A stretch of 64,000 bases of DNA from Panonychus citri (taxonomy: Eukaryota > Arthropoda > Arachnida > Trombidiformes > Tetranychidae): the NCBI RefSeq assembly GCF_014898815.1, contig NW_026515482.1, positions 3,100,001 through 3,164,000 of the forward strand, given 5' to 3'. Positions within the stretch are counted from its first letter, which is position 1; every line of letters starts with the position of its first letter. The notes under the pieces were generated by a model. That model ran no database searches and was not told the DNA's origin. It saw nothing but the letters and a program-made list of their open reading frames with translations. A program made the translations under genes and the position numbers. Positions 12,679-25,300 of this stretch are shown in pieces.

Positions 12679-15600
12679 CTGGAGAGAGAGAGAGAGAGAA
12701 ACAAAAGTAATCAATTATTAGAAATAAATCAATAAATAGATGAAACATCAACGACTAATGGATAAGATCTTAAGCCAATTTTCCAGTAGGTCAATCAATA
12801 AATTCCCATAAACATGAAACTCACCATAAACATTAAGATTAACTACTTTACTTAATCCTGGTCCAACTGAATTATGAGCTTGACAAAGATAATAACCAGA
12901 ATCAGATGTAATTGTTTCATGAATTATCAATGAGCCATTTTCATGAACTTGAATGTGAGGATTACTTGCAATTGGTTTAAACTCTTTCCCAGAAGAATCT
13001 AATTAAAAATAGATAAACAAAGTGAATGAAGAAGAAAAAAAAAGAATTGGTGAGAAAATATAGAAAGAAAAAATCGTAAATAATTAATTAATCATCTAAT
13101 ATGTATACATGGGTTAATTGATATTCTCACTGCCAAAGTGAGAATACACAGGCCAGGAAAAGAGATGACCAATGGTCACTTCACCCAATGAAAGACAATT
13201 AAATGAGTAGGTAAACAATTAACCGGGGAAAAAATTAACTCACCAAATGATCTTGACCATCTAATCCTTGGTATTGGAAATCCTGTTGCTTGACAATGGA
13301 TTATCACCTTGTTACCCTTGATTGACCAGCTATCGATAGGTTCCAGAGTCCATAATGGTGCCTCTGTGATTAAATAAAAGCAAATGATTAACAATTAATT
13401 CAAAAGAAAAAATTAGATTAAAGCAAAAAGGTAAACAAAAGACACAAATGATAAACAAAGAAAATTAAATCTCAATCAAGACAAATTGGATTGTAAGTCC
13501 AAAGACTTTAATTGTGACACCATTTTGTTAATCACAATCGACAAATGTAAACAATTAATCATTTAAAAGACAATCAAACAAAAAAATCAACTAATTATTA
13601 GGAATGTACAGGGCATCTCACCAAGTTTCCAACAAGTTTTTCTTGAATAAATTTTTTGATTTTGAGTGTTAAGACGCCAGACTCGAGTTATGGTGGTTTA
13701 GGCCATACTCAATTGTCATATTTAAATATCAAGGTCATTCCGGTCATTTTGTTAGGATACGGTTTCAAGGTCATTTGATGGTCACAATAACACAGAAGCT
13801 TCGTAATTGCGATTTAAATCGATTGTGACCATCAAATGACCTTGAAACCGTATCCTAACAAAATGACCGGAATAACCTTGATCATTTGATTCATCTCTTT
13901 ATTATCTCTAGATAAAATGACTAAGGATAAAAAAGCCACGATATCAAAATCTCAGAGTTCAATTGAACCAACTGAAATAGCATCTTCTTCATCACCTCTA
14001 CGACAATTAGTTTCACCACAGCAAACTGAGTGTTCAGCAGCGATGAATGGAATTTATTCATCTTCATCATCCACTGTAGAGGTTTCAACTGCTCCAACGT
14101 CTTTATCATCACCAAAACTATCAACGTCATCTTGATCAACTGGACGTAAAGCTTAAGTGAATGCAAGAAAAACTAAACCAGCTAAGTGATTTTTATAGCA
14201 AATACCCAAAGGTGCCAAAAGTTTCTCGTGGTATCAAAATTTTCATTTCAATTATCTTTTTATTATTATCTCTAGGTAGAAGAGCTGAGGATAGAGAGAG
14301 TCTCAGTGATGAAAATAAAAAAGGTAAAAAATTTAGATTTTCTTCAATAGCTAATTGTTCTTAATTCTTAATTTTACTCTTTTTTCTCAAATTTTATCTA
14401 CATCATCTTCAACTGGACGAATTCAGCATCACTTGGAACTCTTGTTGCTGAATTACAAGATCAAGTTAACCAACTCCAAAAAAGACGGTGATAACTTGTC
14501 TCTCTAATTGACCTTTTTCTTTTGCAGCTTGAATGACAATTCAACAATTCATCAATTAAACAACGACCCAAGTCACAATGGTCATAACTTTACGCCGTGA
14601 TTATGATAGAAAACGATTCTTAATAAAATTTATTCAAGGAGGTGTAGAAATTGATCCAACGAAACACATTAAAAAAATTAAAAAACTTATTGCATATGAC
14701 GAGGACCATCCAAAAAAATACTCAGAATGTAGATTCAAAGAGTGCAGGATTGGTAAACCAGTATCCGGCAGATCGAGTAAAATTCAAGCACACTTACGTG
14801 CTAAATATGGTGTAATGTGGATACTGCCCCAAAAGTGGGAAAGATATGCAACACATTACCTCCCATATTAAAGATATGCACTGGGACAAGTTTCAATGAC
14901 AACAATTAGCAATAATAAGAGTTACAGTCAAGTACCTGAAATTGTCCGTACCCAAAACTGTCCACCGATCGTAGCTCCATCTTTCTAATTGGAACTAACC
15001 CCCCATTGAATTAATTAGTGCGAATATTTTTTTCTTAATTAAATCTCATAAAAATAATTTAAAAAGATTAAAGTTATCATTTTCATGACAATTTCTGATT
15101 GTTTAGAGGTTTAGTTCAAGTAAAATATTTTTTTTGATCAAAATTATTGATTAATTTTCACCCCTTTCAAATCACCTGCTCTTCGAATAACCCGTACAAA
15201 AAGTGGACAATTTTAGGTACTTGACTGTAATTTGTTTTCTTTTCTCCGTTTAATTGTCGCTCAAATGACTCATCGTCTTGAAAGATTCTAATCTCTGATT
15301 GGTTAACCTAATCTCTTAGCAACAAAAGTCGTTACTTTAGATTTTTGATTTTTCTTAATTGTTTTTTAGTGTTTTTGTTAATCAATGTTTCAATTTTTCT
15401 CACCATTAATCTCCAGGTAAGCTGAATGTTCCGTTAATCCGGCCTCATTTGTCGCTCTACAAGTGTAATTACCTCGATGTGTAACATCAAGAGATTCAAA
15501 TAATAAGCTACTTGAATAATCCGACACTGAGATGACTTTTGGACTTATGGATTCATTTGGTATCACTGTTAAATCCTTAATCCAAGTGATGATTATCGGA

Positions 15601-18600
15601 TAATCTCCGGTAGCAACTGTACAAGAAATGGAAGCTCGTTGACCTTCATGAAGTCCACTTGGAAATTTGAACGTTTCAATAACTGGTTTAACTGTAAATT
15701 GACAAAGTGATCAAAAGGATTGACAAGAAACCAAAAATTATCCATTTTTTCATTAATCCGATTGGCAATTAACATGTTAATCAATCTGGTTCAACAATAG
15801 GTAAGTGAGAAAATTTAATTCAATCATTTACCTTGAATGGAGAGAGTGAAGCTTGATTCTGATGAATAGTTCCCTTGGAATGCTCGGCATGTGTATTTAC
15901 CCTGATCATGGATTTTACTCTGATTCCGCAATTCTAGACTTCCATCTGAATGAACTTTCTGATTACTAGAATCTGACAAAACTTGACCATCTTAAAGATG
16001 ACCCAAAGAGAGAGAATGTCAAAAAAAGAAAATGAATTTCTATCATGAGTATCATGAACTTGGAAATTATTTTGAGAAAAAGTTCAGTTAATTGATTGAA
16101 CTTTTCAATTCTTTTCAGTAGGAAAATTGAATCAACTTGAATTGTAATTTCTTTTGATTTTTACCATATAAGTAATAATAGACTATATATGTAAAGTAAT
16201 TCTATCATGTAATTACTTGGCATATTTAATTGTCGATTATTATATTTTGATTGAAATTTAGATTAAAAGTTAATTGCTCAACAAATTTCAATTGATTGGA
16301 ATAATTTGAAAATTCAATCAACTTTTCTCCAAACACAATTTAGATTGAAAATCTTTTCCCTTTTCAAAGATTAACCATTGAGGATAAGTAAAAATTGAAT
16401 CAGTAGTCATAATTTTCTGATTCAATTGATTTAACTAAATTTAATACATGTATTAGAGTAAAATGTAGTTTACTAAACCATTGATTAAGTTTCCAAATTT
16501 TCAGTTTCCCAATAATAACTTTAGGAAATTACAAATTGAAACAATCAAATGATTGTTGATTTTACATTTGAATTGTTCATCTGATGAAAATGAGGTTAAC
16601 CTGAGATTATCTAATTGTTCACATGATTAACTATTCATTTGTTACCTTTTATCCAGATTAAACGATCAATTGGATAACCAACTACCGGACAATGGACTGT
16701 TAATTGGCTTCCGGCGATTGTGATTCGATTTGTGAGCGATTTTATGAATGGAAGGCCTCGAACTTGAACTTTTCGTATATGAGTAATCTTTTTACCTGAA
16801 TTTTCAGCTACACATCCATAAGAACCTCCATCTAACAGGATAATCCCTTGTAATTTCAATAAGCTCACGATTACATTTTCCTGTGTTCATGAAAGATGAA
16901 ACATGAATGAATTACCATGAGAAAACTAAAGGTAAAGAATTTAAATTGTGTAAACATTTATCATGAAACTAAGGATCAATTGGACAGTTTTGTTAACTTC
17001 AATTCTTCATTCAAATGGAAATGGAAATGATATTATTTGTTGAACCATCAAAAATATTCTCAATTTAATATCATGTTGTATTTTTCTTGTATTAGTGTTC
17101 ACTGAAATTCAAATGAATCAAGAATTGAAACAATTCTGCCAACATTCAAGTTTTAAATTGTAAATTAATGTTAATCTTGAAGGGAGAAAATGTTTACATG
17201 TATAAATACATGAATACTTGATGTTAATATCATGATAATAACCTTTGTATCTGATTGAGTTATTATGTCTCTTTTTGGTGTAATTGTTGTTATCGGTTGA
17301 TGGTCAAGAGTCCAAGTGACCCTTGGTATTGGATAACCTTCAACTTTACATGAAAGGGTAACTGAATCACCTTCAGATAATATTACAGAATCAAAAGTTT
17401 CCAAAAATTGTAGAGCAATAACTGTAAAGATAATATCAGTATCAGAATGATTAGTAAATTGAGTAAATTATTGGAAATATTTGATTCAATTAACTATTAG
17501 GTAACCACTAAAGTTTTTTCCCTTTTTTGATTCTTAATGTTTGCAGATTGATAATTAGAAAATTAGACTTTTGTTGATTATGAAATTAAGTCTATTTTAA
17601 AGCTTAAATTCTAAGCTTTCGAATGATACTAATTTTATCAATTTTAAAAAAATAAAAAAATTATCATTAAAAATTAAAATAGGCCATTTCTCTGTTCTTC
17701 ATGAGTCACTTTTAGGCTTCGAAATGACCTGAAAATTTTTTTGATAAAATAAAATTATTATTTAATTATTGAACTTATTTGATTCGAAATTTGGTGAATT
17801 TTGATAATCAAATAGAGGAGAAATTGCCATTTAGAATCAAATTAACTAATTCATAATGCTACGCAATGGTAAAATTTACCTGTTTTTATGATAAAAGGTA
17901 GAAAATGGTTCTCTATGGGGATTTAATGTTAAATCGTTTTTTGTTCAGGCAATAATTTCTCCTCTATTTGATTATCAAAATTCACCAAATTTCGAATCAA
18001 ATAAGTTCAATAATTAAATAATAATTTATTTTATCAAAAATTTTCAGGTCATTGAAGCCTAAAGTGACTAATACCAGAAATGGCCTATTCTTAAATTTTA
18101 ATGATAATTTTTTTATTTTTTTAAAATTGATAAAATTAGTATCATTCGAAAGCTTAGAATTTAAGCTTTAAAATAGACTTAATTTCATAATCAACAAAAG
18201 TCTAATTTTCTAATTATCAATCTGCAAACATTAAGAATCAAAAAAGGGAAAAAACTTTAGTGGTTACCTAATATAATACTTACTAGACTTTTTCAATTGG
18301 ACAATATCGTTAACTGATTCATATTCATTTGAAACGAAACATTGAAAATAACCTTGTTCCTTTTCTGTTGCAGATTCAATTTTTAATCTACTTGGATTTA
18401 ACAATTTAATTGTCGATGAACCATTCAAAGGATACAATAAATTCAATGGATGACCATTAAATCGCCATTCAATTGAGGTAACAGGATATCCGGTATAATC
18501 ACAGTTGATCAAAGTTACATGAGAGTCTCTTTCAAATTCACTGATTATTGATAAGTTTACTCTTAATGGAGCTATACTTGTATAAGAAAGAGAGAGAGAC

Positions 18601-18670
18601 AGAGAGAGACAGAGGCCAGAAGAAAGTGATGAGATGCAAGATGAGGACAAATCGAATGATGAAAATGATG

Positions 18671-18727
<57 letters not shown>

Positions 18728-21700
18728 GATTAGCCATAGATTCTGGGAGATGATGTTCATTCATTGAGAATCGTTCATATATTAATGATAAATAGATAAT
18801 CATTTGATCTACAAGTATATTAACTAGAATCTTTTTTTTCTGTGTGTAACCGGATGAACAGAGAGTGTGAAAGTTGATCATCATTCCGGAAACATGTTCT
18901 TTTTTTACATCTTCATCTTCATCCTCATCTTCTGGTTTCTATGGTAACGAAGATATAATATATCGACCAAAGGCAAATAGGAATTTTTTTATTGATGATC
19001 CCAATGACACTTCTGACAACAATATTGAACCTCAATTCATGTATTTGCCTTCATTTGGCTTCTATTGTTCTGTTGATCTTGTCATCAACTCACAGAATTA
19101 TCATGTTAAACTCTCTCCCTCATCACTTAGCATCTTCATCTTTAAATTATTCTTTACCGTTATCTAGAACCGTCATTGGAATACAATCAATCATTAACAA
19201 CTAATTCATTTTCATCTCTGAAACAAATAACTTTGTTTTTCTTTTACTCGTTGAAAATTGAATGTTCATCATGATTTTATCATGAAATTTTTAACTAAAA
19301 TGATGAAATTATGATTATCATGATGAGGTTATGATGATCATGAATACGAGAAGAATGAGGATGAAAAATTTTCTTCATCTTCATTGTTGTTTAACTTTTT
19401 CTTTTCCATATCGATTATGATTCTTTGTATATTGATTGAAAGCAAATTCAAATTTAATTGAACCTTATGGTTTGATGAATATTGTTTTCTAAATTCAGAA
19501 TTCAAGTTGACAGATACACAGAATATTAACTCATGGGAGTGAGTTGAAAGAGAGAACGAAGTAAATAAAAAGAATGATAAAATTTTGTTGTTCAGGATGA
19601 AGATGAAATGAAATTTCCGAAGTAATTTCTGTTGATCATCATCATGGAAAATGAAAAATCTAATGATTGTACATGAACACGAATTAACTGATAAAAATAT
19701 ATATCATGAAGTTTGAGTTATTATCATTGATTGATTCTGGTTCAATTGATTTTCTCTCTCTCTCTCTCATTCCTTGTCTATGTAATTTTAAACTGAATTT
19801 CTCAGTTTCCAATTCAATTCTATATATAAGGCTAACATGATGAATCTACTCTAACCAAGATGTTAATATATTCCTGAAACTGATATACTCTAATGAGATA
19901 TTGAGGATTACTAAATGAAATGATTTCTTTTATTGGATTTAATAGTAAAGAAAAGTAAGTAAACATACCCTTAGGGTAAATGTAAAAAATGATCATAATG
20001 TTCACTATCAACTCTACTTTTTCATGATGAGAGAAACTCATCATTATCATCTTCATCTTCATCCTCATCATCAGGAATCCTCATGACATCAGAACTCTTC
20101 AGTTATTAGCTTTTTTTCATCATCATCTTCATGATTAACTCTCAATGTATCAGAATGTATTTAATAACTGTCCATCCTTAAGGATGCCCAATGGTCACAA
20201 ACATTTTGACAAGAATCCCTTTAATCATGAATGAACTTTTTTCTATCAAATCAACTCAATCATGTTATTATATTTTATCAATCCAATGATTACAATTAAC
20301 TCTAACTATTTACAACTATTATCGGAAACCTCTAATTATCTCAAATGAATCAATTGATTTGAACTTCATTATGGGAAAAAAAACTTTTGCCTCTTATCGG
20401 TTTCCCATAAAGTGCAAGTATCTCTCAATGCTGGTCAAGTGGTCAGTTTCTGATTTGGATCATCGTGTGTCTATCCTCATTTACTGAACTTTTAACCATC
20501 ATGATTAAATTTGAATTTATGGTGAAAATATGGTTATTATTTATTTACATTTTAAACTAATAAACTGACCACAACTTTTGTTATCTTTTCTTTCAGGTAA
20601 ATACTATGAAAATGGATCAAGAGGTGAACAAAAAGTTAACGGTAAAACTTACAGCGAACCATTAGTTGAATTGAAACTTTATCGTGACCCAATGAATTAT
20701 TTGCCCAGCATCCAATGGTTCCCATATCGGATTGATTAAGATTCTTGATGATCAGGAATTGATTAACCTGAATGAAACGATCATCTTTCCCAATGATATT
20801 ATCACCATCTTTTAAACCATGGTGATGATGATAATGTTGATGGTCACTATTGGTTGATGGACTTGGGATATTTTCATTACTGTTATCACTCTTGTTACTA
20901 CCAGTTATCATCATTAAATGATGTTGATGTTGCTTGACCATTGACCATCTTGGAATCCATTTATAATGAGGTAATGGATAACCTGAAGCTATACAGGTAA
21001 CTATAACTTGACTTCCAAATTCACCAATGATAAGGTCACTTTTCAATGTTATTCTTGGTGGAAATGGTTCCCGAAGGGCTGAATAATTTATATTTTTTTC
21101 CATATAAGATGAAAACATGAGAGAGGGAGCGGATAATCATGATGACGATGGAAGGTGGGAAATGAAAGGTAAATACATAAATCGTATAAATGAATTAATG
21201 TTAGAATGAAATAGAATTAAGAAAATGTATTAAGAAGGTAGAAGATGATTAATTAATTAAATGTCTTATTCTTTTCTCCAAGATGAACATAGTGACAAGT
21301 TACATGGAATTTTTTTTTCTTCCTTAGCATCATTATCTTTCTGACCAGTGGTCACTATTATCTTCATCTTCTTCTTTCATCATCCAACATCTTAATTCAT
21401 TCTGAGAATGTTTATCATTGCTAAAAGTTTTTTTTCTTCTTCTCTTTCCTCTTAATTATTTAGAATTTGTTTTAATTTACCTCCGACAATTAAACGACCC
21501 GCTGATGAGCTTGTTAATATTTCACCAGTTAATCTACAGGTAACTCGACATCGATATCGATTATTATTCAATGAAGATGAAACCGAGCTAATGTAAAGTC
21601 GACCATCGTCCAGTGATAAATATTTACTTGATAAAAGGGTTCCAATTGTTAACAATTTACTCGGTATTGTTGTTATCACTCTGCCTGAGGGCTCTTCAAG

Positions 21701-22271
21701 CCATGAAGAAACTTCCATTAATTGTGAGGTTGATTCAAAGCCGGAAATGTGACAGGTAAAAGCAGCGATTCCTCCAGGAAGGATATGCTGATCATGGACA
21801 TGGATTGTTAATGAGCGACGAATCACTGAATCAATCAACAGATTAAATTAATCATGATTAGGTATTATAAATATAAGCCAAATATCATTTGGAATGATCT
21901 GATTAAACAAATGAGTAAAATAAATTGCTAATAATTTGTTTCTCTCATGTTATTCATGGGCGTTTATTGTTATCATTTTGTTTGGAGAATTTTTTTTTCT
22001 CAATTCAATCTGATTGAATGTTCATCATTGTCATCATGTTTTCCTTTCTTTTTTTTCCTTCTCCTTCTAGAATTAAACTATTTCTAATCTTTTCCACTGA
22101 TTGTAATCACCCTGAATGTTTGGTGTTATCCATGAAGTTGAATTTCATGATTCATGAGATGAAATGAAAAGTGATACAAGATAATCATTGATTACATTGG
22201 AAAGATATCATTGCAATTTCTCGTGTAATTAATCATCTTGTGATGAAGAAAAAGGATGATGATGATGATGC

Positions 22272-22331
<60 letters not shown>

Positions 22332-25300
22332 ATTTCACCTTTTACTCTTTCATCGAATTTTTTTCCCTCCTTCTACTTAGACATGATCATTTTCATCAGC
22401 ATCTTCATCATGATCATCAGAATAGTTCCAAGGTGAGAATCACAAGAATCCTCATTTGACAAATTACTTAATCAAGGGTCATCTATGTTTCTCTTAAGAT
22501 TTTTTTTTCTTCTATTTTTCTCCTTCTAATTCATCTACCTAACCAGTTTATCCTCATCCTTTTTTTCATCATTCTTTTTCACTCATGATTCTCTTCAACT
22601 TATCCTCATCCTCATCACCATCCCACCTTCAATCGTTTCATCCCAATGTCCTTCCCTTCCCAATCTCACTCCCTGTAGTCGTAGTAGTAGTCGTAACATA
22701 CTCTTCTGCTCCGATTACCTCAATTACAGATTATATTAATTTCATCCCAAAATGAAAAAAAAGAGAAACTTTTTTCACCAATATCAACCTTTATCTTCAT
22801 CTATTTCCTCCTCTATCATCCCTTTTCATCCTCCTCTTGATCCTCATCATCATCAACCTCACCTTATTCATTTGATGTCAGAAAAATGTTCACCAATAGA
22901 TTAACCAGCCATGATTTCAATCATAAACATGGTCACTCTTGGTTTTCACCCTTTTCTGAATTTATCATGACTAATTTTTCACCTGATTGATTTACCTTGT
23001 GTGTAAATGGTGAAAATGAATAAGTTTCATTGGTTCTTAACTTGTTTCATGATAAACAATTCAAAGTTCTGACTATTGGATTTGATTCAAACGATTAACC
23101 AGAAAGAAGAAGAGGAAAAAAAACTAAACCATCAACATCCAGTTTCAGCTTTTAACAAACAGGGTCAATTGATTTTACTATCCAATGGTCAGTGATGGTG
23201 ATTAATTACATTAACATATATTAATTTAATAATAACAGCTACTAACAAGCTCTGTAACTCAACAACATGATTAACATGATAATTATCATTTTTCCAGTGT
23301 TACCATTAACAAATACACTTGATTATAGCTGAAACATTCAGACAATATCATCATCATTTATTATTACAGTTTTGATGATGATTATCATTATAATCATTAT
23401 CTTTAATGACTGTCACAATATCAATAAATATCTGAATTGATATTCATTGTATTAATATTGCTGAATAATATATGATTCATAATCATGATGATTTAGAGTG
23501 AAAATATCATGTTACTTGTGTATCTTTTTGTTTTCAGTGATATTAATGTGAATAATTGAATATATTCATTGACTTTTCAATCATCAGTCTAATATGAATT
23601 CAACAGGGTTACATGATGATGCAGGAATTCATAAGGTTAAGAAATTCATTCAATAATAATATTGCAAATATTAGACAAAAAAAGTAACTTTCACCTCAAG
23701 GGATAGTTTAAAATGGTAACTGATTCCTGAAAGTTCATGGATCTATATTTCACTTTTGTGATTCCTCTGAAATTTCATGGGGGAAAAATTCTGAATCTTC
23801 ATCAACGATTGACCAGTGTAATGACAGCATTATGAAAATGAAAATGATAATATGACATTTTCTTGTCCACTGGGGAAATGATTAGGATAATGTTGATAAC
23901 TTTCATGATAACAGTAAATTCAGTCTGATTAAAAGTTTCATTTTCATGGTGATTATAACAAGCTGGATATTAAGATTTTCAGCCTGAAATAAATATGAAA
24001 TAGAGAGAGAGAGAGAGAAAGTAGACTTTCAATCTGTGGTTTTAATGTGAGTCATGAATTTATCTCTAGACAAACTGAATTTAATCTGAAACAGAATTGA
24101 AACTCAAGGTAAACATTTTAATGCTCAAATTTTATCTTCTTGTCAAGTTGGTGACTTATTTTTTTCTGAAAGATTAGTTAACTGTTCATGAAGTGATTCA
24201 ATTTCACCATGAAAAAGGTTATATATTCTAGTTTCATTCCCTGTGTTCCCCTGAATCATAACTATTATCAAGAAATTACCATGATCATTATCATAACATG
24301 AGAAATAGACTAACTCTCGGTGAATTTTTTTCTAACTTTGGATTGAAATAATAGCAATGATAACAACAAGGAACGACAAATAAACAACATGCTATGGAAT
24401 CCACTGAAAACTCTGGAATGTGAATACATATGAACTTTTTTTGCCAAACACCATGAATCTATCTTGTTTGAATGGAATCCATTAAATGCTCAGAAAGATA
24501 TAAGTTACATTACATTTTATTATTATCATTATTCTCGGTGTCAGTGGGTTTGGTGTGCTCATGGTGAAGAGTGTGAGTTATCAACTAAAGTGTCTATTAT
24601 GTACACAGATTTACCTCTTGAAAATTTCACTCCAAATTTCATATAATATTTTTGTATGGAAACTCTCATGAAATAAATGAGTTGAAGCTGAACATTTCTT
24701 GTTCCCCCACCGCCACAAATGATGGTTGGAAACTTTATCCACCGCCACCAAGAACTTTTCAGATTGTTATACTTTTGAATAAAACAAAGGGAGGAACATG
24801 ATGTTTACCACTTTGTTGATGGATTCATTTTCATCCTCTGAATTTTCATCTTAATTCACAGCTATAAATACATCATGATGGTGATTATGTGAAGGTAAAC
24901 TTTTAACTTTTCTCCTCTGAAGTAAATGAGGATGAAAATTGAATCTCAGAATTTCATACAAGTTCAAATGTGTATGATGATTGTTTTCCATTCTGAAAAT
25001 TTCATTCAGATAATCAGTTGGAAAATCATGTTAACTTTTCTTTTTGTTTTGATTTTTTTTTCTACTCCAACAAAGTTCTGACCTTAAAGGTCTCTCTCTC
25101 GAGTTTGGTTATTTTGTTCTGGTTGATTGAATAATTGGATTCAAAGTCTCTCTCTCTCTCTCCATCGTAATAATATCATCCATGTGATACAATTTATTAT
25201 ACTCGATATTGGTATCACTGGGAACCTACAGGGATGTTTGAACTGTTGGAATGATTCAGGCAATATCATTATTGTTCATAGGAGGAGATGATTATTATTA

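Noticed and set aside
13921..14166. 81-aa minus-strand ORF in the Dscam intron
   Set aside because: Overlaps the plus-strand gene-like sequence and has a Met/Leu/Lys bias typical of antisense of Ser-rich codons.
15593..15784. 63-aa minus-strand ORF overlapping the Ig7 exon
   Set aside because: It lies in a different frame from the Dscam exon and crosses the exon 8 acceptor; a shadow.
18572..18760. Ser-Leu repeat ORFs upstream of Dscam exon 4
   Set aside because: Produced by the (GA)n/(CT)n microsatellite in the intron; no coding support.
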